From CAZFPT01 sp046541875 (GTDB lineage Bacteria > Planctomycetota > Phycisphaerae > SM23-33): a stretch of 64,000 nucleotides of DNA. The first letter of the stretch is position 1. Each line of letters begins with the position of its first letter. Positions 10,401 through 18,944 of this stretch are shown piece after piece. The translations under genes and the position numbers were made by a program. Location of the stretch: contig JBKHCL010000003.1 in NCBI GenBank assembly GCA_046541875.1, positions 1 to 64,000 on the forward strand. The letters are read 5' to 3'. The notes beneath the pieces are model-generated. The model saw nothing but the letters and a program-made list of their open reading frames with translations. It did not search any database and was not told the DNA's origin.

Positions 10401-13361
10401 AAGCATTACGCCCTGGATGCTCCCCGAGGGGACTACAAGGAGCATGACCTCGACGCGGTCGTGGTCTACATGCCCAACGGTAGCCGGGCTCGGGTGGCCG
10501 TCCAGTCGGCGGTCACGACCAAGATGGTGCTCAGCGGCTGGGTGCATCCCGAGAGGTTCCGCCATCGCGGAAACGGGTACGTCATCGGCGACCTTGGCTC
10601 GAAGGAGTCCAAGGCGACGCTGATGGAATCGAAGCGTACCCAGGCCCGCGTGGAGGCCGACGTCACCGGGGAGAGCTTTGACGAGGCCGCCTGGGAGAAG
10701 GAATTCGAGGCGTGGTACCAGGCACAGATGGCCAAGCCCGGCTGGGCGCGAAATCTTACGCTGTCCCAGACGCCGCTGCACATTGCCGGGGACATGCTGA
10801 TCCTGGCTGAGCGTCGTCAGCGGGTCTACAAGGAATTCGGTATCAAGGACCAGGGCGTTGCCCACGCCATCGAACGAGCCCGGGAGAAGTACGCCCGCGC
10901 CAAGGACGCCCTGAACCGCAAGGACTACCAGAGTGCCAACGGAGCCGCCCGCGAGGCGTGGGGCATCCTGATGAAGTCCTACGGACAGGTATTGGACCTG
11001 GGTCGCGAGGCGGTCTTCTCGGTGGTGGTCCTGATGGCCCTGTTGCTGCCGGCGAGCATGTTCCTGGAGAAGCTCACTATCGGGCGGAAGGGCATTGTGG
11101 GAAAGCTGGCGGGTACGACCGTTTACTTCGTGCTGGGCACGACGTTCCTGAACTTCTTTCACCCGGGATTCAAGATCTCGGTTTCGCCGTTCATCATCAT
11201 GATCGCCTTCACGATGATCCTGATGTCGCTGATCGTGCTGATTATCTCGTATCAGCGGTTCGACGTCCTGCTTCGCCGGGCCCGCGCCGCCGGTGGCGAG
11301 GTGGAGAGCGAAGAGATCAGCCTGACCAGTTCGCTGGCGACGGCCTTGTCGATGGGCGTATCGAATCTCAAGAAACGACCGGCCCGAACGTTCCTGACCG
11401 TTTTCACCGTAACGGTGCTGACCTTCTCGATCGTGACGTTCGTGTCGGTGCGCGGCGACGACCAGGTGGAGCTGTTGCCGCTCTCGCTGGACGAGGATCT
11501 CTCGGGCCGCACCGTAAAGCCGATCCCGCCGAAATACCGCGGCGTGATGTTCCGCGAGTTTTTCTGGTTGACGATGGAGGACAACTTCGTGGACGCGGTG
11601 GAGACCGAGTTCGGCGCCCGCTATGACCTTGCCGTTCGCGCCCATCGCATCCAGGTGGAAGGCGGCAACAACGCCGACCGCGAAGGGATGAACCAGGAGA
11701 AGCTCACCCGGATCACGGGCACCCCGAAGAATCGCCCCACGTGGGTGGCCACCGGCATCATGGCGTTTCAGCCCGCCGAGCGGAAATTCAGTCATCTCCA
11801 ACAGGCCGTCAGCAACGAGTCCTGGTTCCGCTCGGCCGACCCCATTACCGGACGGGTCGAGGACCGCGACGTAATCATCATCCCCGACAACGGGGCCGAG
11901 GCGTTGGGCATCACCGAGGAGAAGATCTTCCGTGAGGATCCCAACGGGCAGATGGTGCGTCGGGCTCACGATGAACTGCCGAAGGTGCGCCTGATGAACC
12001 GCCAGTGGCGCGTGATCGGGATCCTCGATACGGACCTGGCCAACCGCCTGCGGGACGTCAACGGCAAGAGCCTGGCGATGGTGGACTACCTTCGCAGCGC
12101 GTTCGCCTCGGGCGCCGCCGGTGGTGGTCACCTGGCCAACGAGCCCGAATCCTACCACATGTCATGGGAAGAGCTCGTCATCGTCCCGTATGCCGCCAAG
12201 AACGACGTGAAGGCCGAGACCCGCTCGGTGGCGATCCGCCTGCGCGAGCCACAAGAGGTCACCGTCGAGCCGGGCGAGTCGCTGGCGGACCTGGCCAAGC
12301 GGTATCTGGGCAGCAAGCTACGGGCCAGGGAGATCCTCCAGGCGAACGAATCGCTCGACGACGCCGCCGACATCCAAGCCGGCATGACGGTGCAGATTCC
12401 CGGCGACGACATGGAGACATTCCGAAACGACGTGGCCTTGCGTGTGAACAAGGCGATGTTCGGGCAGGTCGGCGGGCAGATCTCGCTGATCACGACGCAG
12501 TCCCAGCAGAGCGTAGCGGGTCTGGCGAAGGTGATCGTTCCGGTCATCCTCTGCGTTCTGATCGTTCTGAACACGATGATGGCCAATGTCGAAGAACGTC
12601 GCGGCGAGGTGGGCATGCTCGGGGCGATCGGCCTGAGCCCGGCCCAGATCTCGTTCCTGCTTCTCAGCGAGTCGACGGTCTTCAGTGTGCTGGGGATCGT
12701 GCTGGGCACGTTCATCGGACTGTTGTTCGCGAACGTCGCCTCGATGATCGGCATCCTGCCGGGATTGTCGTTCAACTTCACCTCGCTGCTGTCGATGGCT
12801 TTGGCGGCGGGAACGGGCATCGTGGTGTTGATCGCGACGTTGATTCCCGCCCGCAAGGCGGCGGCACTGGCGGCCCCGAGCGGCATGGCCCAGTGGGAGC
12901 TGCCCGAGCCGTCGGCCGACGGAGACATCTCCTTCGAGCTGCCCTTTACGCTCACGCGGGGCAACGCGGTGGGCATGTCCGCCTTTTTCCGTCGCTTCCT
13001 GCTGAACCACACGGACCCGGCGAGTCCGGACTTCAACTGCCGGGATATCGAGTTGTCGGTTATTGACGAACCCGACGAACAGGCCCTGCGGGTGGATGCG
13101 GTGATGTGGCTGAGCCCGTACGATCTGGACGTGGCCCAGAAGTTCGCGCTGAAGGTGGTTCCCACCGAGAGCGAGGGCGTCTTCACGGTGGTGATTCTGC
13201 TGCACCGCACCTCCGGTACGGAGGACGCCTGGCTGCGGACCAACTACGGGTTCCTGGACCTGGTGCGCCGGCAATTCCTGCTGTGGCGCAACCTCGACAA
13301 CGATTCACGCAGCGACTACATTGCGGAAGGCGCACAGCTCTTCCAGGAGGCCGCTCAGTAA
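7455..13361 (+). CDS. Giant PA/M28-like/LysM/FtsX-permease fusion
   Basis: An envelope protein of about 1968 residues. GTG at 7455 follows AAGGAG by 8 bases and starts directly at a signal peptide/helix; ATG at 7434, overlapping the previous stop, is possible. Order: signal; protease-associated-like domain (about 7960-8240); two LysM motifs (about 8370-8500 and 8515-8660); an M28 peptidase-like domain (about 8670-9750, containing a charged coiled coil near 9040-9170); a beta-rich region; membrane helices near 11010-11250; a helix near 11390-11440; a MacB-like periplasmic region with a third LysM (12256-12411); and a C-terminal FtsX core (about 12514-12890). The M28 part reads VRIDSCSVV and GANAAGN where metal-binding His/Asp normally occur, so it looks catalytically dead. 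It probably forms the permease with the neighbouring ATPases and may hold peptidoglycan. Confidence 0.85.
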   Translation: MTRRLITCCLVLLAAWAVAQGGERNEKIQKDIDVPVRKQLESYSALSPQGLEALDRVSSSAALRAEMEEILKGNLSVGARQVDANGRAHIHRYLDRKFDALSERGLRKLGAITGQVAVPVSIRNARSLGEKGNARGRSRVTIDGVRWADGNSCHLLPMWPNGPMPSICPVGGLSGPLVYVEDGSWEALRGLPLEGAIVLMDFRGGRRWATLASMGVQGVIAIEDEHVSRDKAERWFVNTPVPLPRFYVDRKRGQELIAHATRKEYPEKGDQWRIVKGKAATMHGGNVYEQRRFESPFVYLPPTEPIIHTVMERELLRRLGDKYGVAGEDIAVLNRLGDSPPKAGTKLKIPGKDETYEVKEQDLLKQIAASYEVSLDALLKANDLDKDKEDQGISAGTKLTIPNINQSLVILVRIDSCSVVPDAPHGANAAGNIALAIKLMEHLATDPSVIRRKGVVFGFLDAEGLGGRTSRAVTESMLLKENKLKLRPKEDPANRIKRYRQVVAWLEADQSGKIGYDTAKWLADEWLYSRLESLRIRLAEERTRLRRRLRELPEDSAEAREIETRLDEIKLLVWGKDPREADGGLVDLRDETIKNTSLSYPERTKRFLRTVPQTIAEARDQDMPELALPTLQARLKAELAEEQESYDISQGNLDVIGKILDAMVPSKDQPSLAYQLDLADATHSLGIVSENKDFRRNHPAAGNAKALAKRYRKVLAYAAVQAGWPEDFLILTNDDVLHHALMKLQSPPIYPEFWAGVDVSLLALSTQNDTKQKLDSPRDTLDRVKWENLHIQARSAMLLLRLGLESPLDSLPPAKINKKPKFGRLTGKIAEFNMRSGIDAQDPIAGAYVYYPALKKDHGTHAHNTLAYRGARRGILMITPLNGIYTLPLEDASYDDALLLYSYLLDSETGLFNKVADQGQIGSQRANPKFKLLDLEETEKKIVLTEVYPWMFFPGVDPREYKVVGETESQFHLVDVVRNGDPKHYALDAPRGDYKEHDLDAVVVYMPNGSRARVAVQSAVTTKMVLSGWVHPERFRHRGNGYVIGDLGSKESKATLMESKRTQARVEADVTGESFDEAAWEKEFEAWYQAQMAKPGWARNLTLSQTPLHIAGDMLILAERRQRVYKEFGIKDQGVAHAIERAREKYARAKDALNRKDYQSANGAAREAWGILMKSYGQVLDLGREAVFSVVVLMALLLPASMFLEKLTIGRKGIVGKLAGTTVYFVLGTTFLNFFHPGFKISVSPFIIMIAFTMILMSLIVLIISYQRFDVLLRRARAAGGEVESEEISLTSSLATALSMGVSNLKKRPARTFLTVFTVTVLTFSIVTFVSVRGDDQVELLPLSLDEDLSGRTVKPIPPKYRGVMFREFFWLTMEDNFVDAVETEFGARYDLAVRAHRIQVEGGNNADREGMNQEKLTRITGTPKNRPTWVATGIMAFQPAERKFSHLQQAVSNESWFRSADPITGRVEDRDVIIIPDNGAEALGITEEKIFREDPNGQMVRRAHDELPKVRLMNRQWRVIGILDTDLANRLRDVNGKSLAMVDYLRSAFASGAAGGGHLANEPESYHMSWEELVIVPYAAKNDVKAETRSVAIRLREPQEVTVEPGESLADLAKRYLGSKLRAREILQANESLDDAADIQAGMTVQIPGDDMETFRNDVALRVNKAMFGQVGGQISLITTQSQQSVAGLAKVIVPVILCVLIVLNTMMANVEERRGEVGMLGAIGLSPAQISFLLLSESTVFSVLGIVLGTFIGLLFANVASMIGILPGLSFNFTSLLSMALAAGTGIVVLIATLIPARKAAALAAPSGMAQWELPEPSADGDISFELPFTLTRGNAVGMSAFFRRFLLNHTDPASPDFNCRDIELSVIDEPDEQALRVDAVMWLSPYDLDVAQKFALKVVPTESEGVFTVVILLHRTSGTEDAWLRTNYGFLDLVRRQFLLWRNLDNDSRSDYIAEGAQLFQEAAQ

Positions 13362-13362
13362 C

Positions 13363-15414
13363 ATGGCTGAGAATTCGGGTAAGAAGAAGGCGTCGGGCGA
13401 GAAGTTCTACGACGCCAAGTTCTCCATCGAGGCGATCCAGCACCACCCCTATGAGAACGGGTTCACCTGGCGGACCGTTCTCGGTGCGCTGTTCGTGGCG
13501 TTCGTGATGCTCCCGGGCGTGATTTTCATGGGGCTGATGATCGGTCAGAGCCTCGGGACTGCCGCCGAGTGGGTGACGATCATCCTCTTCGTGGAGTTGG
13601 CCCGCCGCTCGTTCGTGACGCTGCGGAAGCAGGAGCTGTACATGCTCCGCTACACCGTCGGGTCGCTGTCGCACTTCTCGGGCGGGGTCGCTCTGGGCGG
13701 TGGGATGTTTGCCTACCTGGTGTTCAACCGCTATCTGCGAAACAGCGAGGAATTCCACAACTTCGGCATCGCCCAGGATGTGCCCGACTGGTTCGCTCCA
13801 TACGGGGACGCCGCCTATACGAGCTTCCTCAACTCGGTCTGGTGGCCGGTGATCGCCGTGATGGTCGGGGGCATGATCCTCTCGAAGCTCACCTCGCTTT
13901 CCCTGGGATACCTCGGATACAAGCTGACCTCCGACGTCGAGAAGCTTCCCTTCCCGCTGGCCCCGGTTCACGCCGAGGGGGCCATCGCCCTGGCTGAGCG
14001 CTCGCAGGATGAAAACTCCCGTGGCTTCCGGCAGTACTGCTTCTCGATCGGCGTGATCCTCGGTGCGGTGTTCGGCATTCTGTACACGGCGATCCCGATT
14101 CTCTCCCAGGCGGTGCTCTCCCGGCCGATCCATCTGCTGCAGATCCCGTTCTGGGACTTCACCGAGATGTGTGAGAACTTCCTGCCGGCGGCGACGATCA
14201 CGCTGGGTTCGAACCTGATGCTCCTGTTTCTTGGGTTCGTGCTGCCCTGGCGGATCGTCGTGGGCGGGTTCGTCACCGGCGTGCTGTTCCAGGTGATTCT
14301 CAACCCGTTCGTATTCCATCCGCTGGGGATGCTTCCTCACTGGGAGCCCGGCAAGGACGCCATCAAGACGCACGTGTCCAACCAGATCGACCTGTACCTC
14401 TCGATCGGTATGGGGACGGCCTTCGCGGTGGCGGTGCTGGGTATCTACGGAATGATCCGCAGCGTGCTGAAATACAGCAGATCCACCGCCGAGGAAGAAC
14501 GATCGGTCGACCTGCGGAACTTCTGGAAACGCGACGTGGAACGTGGCGACCCGCCGACCGGGGCGGCGTTGCTGGTGTGGATCTTCTCGGCGGCGGGGTT
14601 CGTGATACTGTCCTACTATCTGGTGAACTTCCGTCGGGGCGCGATCCTTCCGCCCGAGGAAAGGTTCCCATGGTACTGGCTGGCGCTGTTCGCGTTCATC
14701 TGGACGCCGATCAACACGTACATCAACGCGCGGATGAGCGGTATTGCAGGCCAACACGCGGGCATCCCGTATATCAAAGAGGCCTTCATCTTCCTCTCGG
14801 GGTATCGGCAGGTGAACATCTGGTTCGCTCCGCTGCCGATCCATAACTACGGTAACATGTCCGACAAGCTGCGGGTCTGTCAGTTAACGCGAACAAAGTT
14901 CTCTTCCATCCTGCGGGCGGAGCTGTTCATCTTCCCGTTGATGTTGTTTGCGTCGTTCATCTTCTGGAACTACATCACCAGCCTGGGCCCGATTCCCTCG
15001 GATCGCTATCCGTTCGTGCAGAAGTTCTGGCCGCAGTTCGCGCAGATGAAGGCGCTGTGGGCGGCCGGCATGCAGGAAGGTCAGTCGCTGCTGATGCAAT
15101 CGCTCAAACCCAGTGTGATCTTCACCAGTCTGGGCACGACGCTGCTTCTGTTCATCGGGTTCGGGTGGCTGGGGGTCTCCGCCCAGTATATCTACGGTGG
15201 AATCGGCGGGCTGAACCGCTACCCCCACGAGCCGTTGACGATGTTCCTGGGCGGCCTGCTGGGGCGGTACGTGCTGGCCAAGCGGTTCGGACAGGAGCGC
15301 TGGCAGAACTACGCCCCGATTCTGGTGGTGGGCTTCGGTGCGGGGATGGGCCTCTCGTCAATGATTGCCATCGCCATCAACTTCCTCTGGACTTCGATTG
15401 GAAGCGGTTTCTGA
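13363..15414 (+). CDS. Second DUF6785/OPT-like polytopic membrane protein (683 aa)
   Basis: A 683-residue inner-membrane protein with around twelve hydrophobic helices. The ATG at 13363 begins one base after the preceding stop and is preceded by AGGAGG inside the upstream gene, so the two are translationally linked. It starts with a short Lys/Ser/Gly-rich cytoplasmic tail. Between the first helices it carries KLPFPLAPVHAEGAIA, again the LxFP motif of OPT-like transporters and of the 982-residue protein encoded at 4486; the two are distant relatives of different length. It lacks the long soluble insert of the first protein. Substrate is unknown. Two such proteins in one operon suggest a heteromeric membrane complex, which is an inference. 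Confidence 0.75.
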   Translation: MAENSGKKKASGEKFYDAKFSIEAIQHHPYENGFTWRTVLGALFVAFVMLPGVIFMGLMIGQSLGTAAEWVTIILFVELARRSFVTLRKQELYMLRYTVGSLSHFSGGVALGGGMFAYLVFNRYLRNSEEFHNFGIAQDVPDWFAPYGDAAYTSFLNSVWWPVIAVMVGGMILSKLTSLSLGYLGYKLTSDVEKLPFPLAPVHAEGAIALAERSQDENSRGFRQYCFSIGVILGAVFGILYTAIPILSQAVLSRPIHLLQIPFWDFTEMCENFLPAATITLGSNLMLLFLGFVLPWRIVVGGFVTGVLFQVILNPFVFHPLGMLPHWEPGKDAIKTHVSNQIDLYLSIGMGTAFAVAVLGIYGMIRSVLKYSRSTAEEERSVDLRNFWKRDVERGDPPTGAALLVWIFSAAGFVILSYYLVNFRRGAILPPEERFPWYWLALFAFIWTPINTYINARMSGIAGQHAGIPYIKEAFIFLSGYRQVNIWFAPLPIHNYGNMSDKLRVCQLTRTKFSSILRAELFIFPLMLFASFIFWNYITSLGPIPSDRYPFVQKFWPQFAQMKALWAAGMQEGQSLLMQSLKPSVIFTSLGTTLLLFIGFGWLGVSAQYIYGGIGGLNRYPHEPLTMFLGGLLGRYVLAKRFGQERWQNYAPILVVGFGAGMGLSSMIAIAINFLWTSIGSGF

Positions 15415-15415
15415 C

Positions 15416-16075
15416 ATGGTCACGCGAGAATGGGAAATCGGACAGCTTCACCTTCGCTGGGACCTGGTCTGGTCGATGGCGATGAGCAGCCTGAAGGTCC
15501 GCATGATGCGGTCCTTCCTGACCTGCCTGACCATCACGACGGCCACCGCGTTCATGGCGTATCTGCTCGCCAGCCCGCGGAAAACCGGCGACGTCACCGA
15601 GATGCAGAGTTGGTTGCTGATGCTCGTTCTGGCGCTGATCGTATCCGGCGCGGGCGTGCTCAACGCGATGCTCATGTCCGTCGCCCAGCGATACCGCGAG
15701 ATCGGGACCATCAAGTGTCTCGGCGCGCTGGACACGCTGGTCCTGTGGATGGTGCTGGTCGAATCGGCCATCCTCGGGTTGGCCGGTGCGGTGGTGGGGC
15801 TTTTGGTGGGCCTGCTGTTCTCGCTGCTGCTGGGCATGGCCGATTTCGGGCTGGGATATTTCGCGACGTTCTTCGTGGGCACCATGCCCCCCGAGCAACT
15901 GCCCGGGTGGCTGGCGTCGACGTTCCCCGACGGGATGAACCGCATGATCTGGCTGCTGGGCACGATGGTCTTCGTGTTCGTGGTGGGCATGGGGCTGACC
16001 ACCCTCGGGGCGGCGATCCCGGCGTATATCGCTTCCAAGATGCCGCCCGTCGAGGCGATGCGGGGCGAGAAGTAG
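15416..16075 (+). CDS. FtsX-like ABC permease, minimal
   Basis: A 219-residue permease. The ATG at 15416 lies one base after the stop of the previous gene, so initiation is coupled. It has one N-terminal helix and a three-helix FtsX core. The typical cytoplasmic coupling segment AQRYREIGTIKCLGA comes after the second helix and AAIPAYIASKMPPVEAMRGEK at the end, as in MacB/LolC/LolE. The large periplasmic domain normally inserted between helices 1 and 2 is reduced to about 25 residues. It is therefore a stripped-down partner that may pair with the giant FtsX fusion encoded at 7455, giving a heterodimer with unequal periplasmic parts. The immediate downstream ATPase (16113) is its likely motor. 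Confidence 0.88.
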   Translation: MVTREWEIGQLHLRWDLVWSMAMSSLKVRMMRSFLTCLTITTATAFMAYLLASPRKTGDVTEMQSWLLMLVLALIVSGAGVLNAMLMSVAQRYREIGTIKCLGALDTLVLWMVLVESAILGLAGAVVGLLVGLLFSLLLGMADFGLGYFATFFVGTMPPEQLPGWLASTFPDGMNRMIWLLGTMVFVFVVGMGLTTLGAAIPAYIASKMPPVEAMRGEK

Positions 16076-16112
16076 CCAACGCACAACGCCCCGCGCGGGC
16101 GGAGAGAATCCT

Positions 16113-16883
16113 ATGACGCAGCAGAAAATCAACTGGTTCACCGACCTCGAAGAATCGGTCGACTATACCGTGATGACCAAGAACGTCACGAAGATCTACG
16201 AGATGGGCGACACCAGGATCCAGGCGCTGGACAACGTGACGGTCTCCATCCAGACCGGCGAGTACATCTCCATCATGGGTCCGTCGGGCTCGGGCAAGAC
16301 CACGCTGTTCAACGCCATCGGCGGACTGATGAAGCCCACCTCCGGCAGCGTCTTCATCGACGAGATCGACGTCGCCCAACTGGACGCCAACGAACTGGCC
16401 TGGCTGCGCTGCCGAAAGATCGGCTACATCTTCCAGAGCTACAATATCGTCAAGGTCATGACCGCCCTGGAGAACGTCGTGCTGCCGATGCTCTTCGCCG
16501 GCGTTCCGGGCGACGAGGCCCAGGATCGCGGCGTGGACATCCTCTCGCGCGTCGGGCTGGGAGACCGCATCCTGCACACCCCCAAGGAACTGTCCGGCGG
16601 CCAGCAGCAACGCGTCGCCATCGCCCGGGCGTTCGCGAACAACCCGGCGATCATCCTGGCCGACGAACCCACCGCGAACCTCGACCTCAAGACCGGGGCC
16701 GAGATCATCCAACTGATGAAGGACATGAACCGCGAGCGCGGCGTGACGGTGATCTGCTCCACCCACGACCACGCCATGCTGGACATCTCCGACCGGATCA
16801 TCTGGATGGAGGACGGGCAGGTCAAACGCATCGCCGACCGCGACGATGTGGACATCAAGGTCGACGTGTTCGAAGAGCAGTAA
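16113..16883 (+). CDS. ABC transporter ATP-binding protein, MacB/LolD type (second copy)
   Basis: A 256-residue ATPase with Walker A GPSGSGKTT, Q-loop YIFQSYNIV, signature LSGGQQQR, Walker B IILADEPTANLD and the histidine switch in STHDHAMLD. It is closely related to the ATPase at 3645 but has a longer N-terminus and an acidic C-terminal tail. The start at 16113 follows GGAGAG. It is the last gene of the run that begins at 3645. Having one ATPase at each end and two FtsX-type permeases between them fits either one asymmetric transporter (two different ATPases and two different permeases) or two transporters. I favour the first, without proof. Confidence 0.9.
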   Translation: MTQQKINWFTDLEESVDYTVMTKNVTKIYEMGDTRIQALDNVTVSIQTGEYISIMGPSGSGKTTLFNAIGGLMKPTSGSVFIDEIDVAQLDANELAWLRCRKIGYIFQSYNIVKVMTALENVVLPMLFAGVPGDEAQDRGVDILSRVGLGDRILHTPKELSGGQQQRVAIARAFANNPAIILADEPTANLDLKTGAEIIQLMKDMNRERGVTVICSTHDHAMLDISDRIIWMEDGQVKRIADRDDVDIKVDVFEEQ

Positions 16884-16990
16884 TCCCCGCCGCCCCGGCG
16901 GCGTACAATGTTCGACGGCCCGATGACCCTGCCGCTTTCGTGGCGCAGGCTCGTGGCTGCACACCTCAACCGATCGCAAGGAGACGCACC

Positions 16991-18907
16991 ATGAGGACCT
17001 CCGCACGCCTGAGACTCTTTGTCGCAATCGTGGCCATCCTGGCCTCCGCTGGGTCAGCCCTGTCGGCCGACCCGCTGGGCCCGTCGGATGCGAACTGGCC
17101 CTATCCCTTCAAGACGGTCAAGACCCACCCGGGCGCCAAGGCGGCCCCCGCTTCCAGCCCCGAGACCTACCCGCACTCCAAGGCGTTCTTCCAGCGCGCC
17201 CGAAAGGTCATCCAGGGTCTCGGCGACGAGGATCTGGGCAAGTGGCGTCGCGGCTGGTTCGCACGCGGCGGGGACCCGGCCAAGTACCTCATCGGGGCGG
17301 CGATGGCCCGGCTGATCGCCGACGGCGACGACGCCCAGGCCCGGAAGTACATGAACGACGAGCGGACCTACAAGGAGCACTACCATTTCGGCACGGTCAA
17401 CTGGGCACGGTTCTACCCGCTGTTCGGTGAGAAGGTGCTCTCCAAGGAGATACAACAGAAATTCGCCGATGCAGGCTTCCGGTACGGGTCGTATTCCTCG
17501 CCGCGAGGAACGGAGAATCACAAGGTCATGTGGTGGACCTCCGCCAACGTGCTGCCGTATTACACCGGCAAGGGGCTCTCCCGCCGCTCGGTCAAGGCGA
17601 CCCTCCAGCACGGCAAGCAGCAGTTGCGAAGCTACGTCAAGGGCCTGTACAAGGCAGGGCAGGGCGAATGGGACTCGTCCACGTACCTGATGTTCGACGT
17701 CAACGGCATGTTGAACATTTACGACTTCTCGGAGGACGCCGAGGCCCGCCTGCTCGCCAAGGCCGCCCTCGACTGGTACCTCGCCGGATATGCCCTGAAG
17801 TACACCGACGGGGTCTACTGCGCCCCCAACCAGCGAGGCTACGCGCCGGGACCGGTCGAGAAGATCGCCGACGAGACCGGCTATCTCTGGTGGGGCAGCC
17901 GAGCGAAAATCACCCCCGAAGACCTCTCCAATGCCCGCCACACACTGCACGCGATTACCTCGGCCTATCGTCCCAACAAGGTCATCACGAACATCGCCAC
18001 GAAGAACCTGCCCAAGCTGCCGGCCGAGCAGCGCAACACCAAGCCGAACTACTGGCATGGCCTTCGCCTGGAACCCAACCCCGGCGTGTACCACGAGAGT
18101 GTCTACCTCAGCAAGCACTACACAATGGGCTCGCTGTGGAACGGCCATGGCGGACAGATGTCCCGCTTCCAGATCGTCGCCGGCACGCCCGATGGCGGCG
18201 TTCCCTTCACCGGCGGCCACCCGACCGGCTACAAGTACAAAGACGGCGGCGGCAAGTACGACCAGACCGCCCAGGTCGGAGCGGTGCATGTGTTGCTCTC
18301 GCGTATCGCCAAGGACGACCCGGTCGGGTATGTCTTCTTCTCGTTGCCCGAGGGTGTCGAGAAGCCCACGCGCCACGGCGAGTGGTATCTCATCACTGCC
18401 GGCAAGACGTACCTGGCGCTGCTGCCGCTGAGCGAGAAGTCCGAGATCGGCAAGACCGAGTTGTCGCCCAAGCAGAAGCAGCGAAACGCCAAAGCAATCG
18501 AGCAGGGCAAGGACCCGCGCTACACCCCCAAGCCCATTCTCAAGCTCCACGGGCCCAGCACCGGCTGGGTGCTGGTCACCGGCGACGCCGGCACGTACGA
18601 TTCACCGGATGCCTTCAAGGCGTCCCTGGGCAAACGCAAGGTGGACGTCTCCGGTTGGCCCACAAAGGGGCACGTATCGTTCGTGACGCCTGACGGCAGA
18701 GATACCCGCGTGTCGTACCAGGAAGGCAAGGATCGTCCCGCCGTCGCGATCGACGGAACGGTCGTCGACTACGACCAGTGGGACGCCGTCTACGCCGGCC
18801 CGTATGTCAAACAGGACGACGGCGTGCTGAGGGTTACGGATGGAAAAGACGGGTTCATCGTCGATTTCACCGGCGAGAAGCCCGTCTACAAGCCGTGGAA
18901 GAAGTAG
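16991..18907 (+). CDS. Secreted alpha/alpha-toroid-like protein, possible polysaccharide lyase
   Basis: A secreted protein of 638 residues with a clear signal peptide (cleavage near SALSA) and an AAGGAGA ribosome site before the ATG at 16991. The first half is helical and Trp/Tyr-rich. It includes GTENHKVMWWTSANVLPYY and a later GEWDSSTYLMFDVNGMLNIYDF stretch, a pattern I associate with (alpha/alpha)-toroid lyases and hydrolases of the heparinase/alginate-lyase kind. The second half is beta-rich. I cannot assign a family or a catalytic residue with certainty; the Asn-His of the TENH stretch and nearby tyrosines are candidates. It is the first gene of a glycan operon running to 27038. A GC-rich hairpin and a TACAAT box (16904-16909) precede it. 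Confidence 0.65.
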   Translation: MRTSARLRLFVAIVAILASAGSALSADPLGPSDANWPYPFKTVKTHPGAKAAPASSPETYPHSKAFFQRARKVIQGLGDEDLGKWRRGWFARGGDPAKYLIGAAMARLIADGDDAQARKYMNDERTYKEHYHFGTVNWARFYPLFGEKVLSKEIQQKFADAGFRYGSYSSPRGTENHKVMWWTSANVLPYYTGKGLSRRSVKATLQHGKQQLRSYVKGLYKAGQGEWDSSTYLMFDVNGMLNIYDFSEDAEARLLAKAALDWYLAGYALKYTDGVYCAPNQRGYAPGPVEKIADETGYLWWGSRAKITPEDLSNARHTLHAITSAYRPNKVITNIATKNLPKLPAEQRNTKPNYWHGLRLEPNPGVYHESVYLSKHYTMGSLWNGHGGQMSRFQIVAGTPDGGVPFTGGHPTGYKYKDGGGKYDQTAQVGAVHVLLSRIAKDDPVGYVFFSLPEGVEKPTRHGEWYLITAGKTYLALLPLSEKSEIGKTELSPKQKQRNAKAIEQGKDPRYTPKPILKLHGPSTGWVLVTGDAGTYDSPDAFKASLGKRKVDVSGWPTKGHVSFVTPDGRDTRVSYQEGKDRPAVAIDGTVVDYDQWDAVYAGPYVKQDDGVLRVTDGKDGFIVDFTGEKPVYKPWKK

Positions 18908-18944
18908 TCCGAATCGGCTGCCTGTGCAGCCAGGAGGCAATACC

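Noticed and set aside
9846..12158. Minus-strand open frame of 770 codons opposite the giant fusion gene
   Set aside because: Antisense shadow of a domain-rich plus-strand gene; no start signal.
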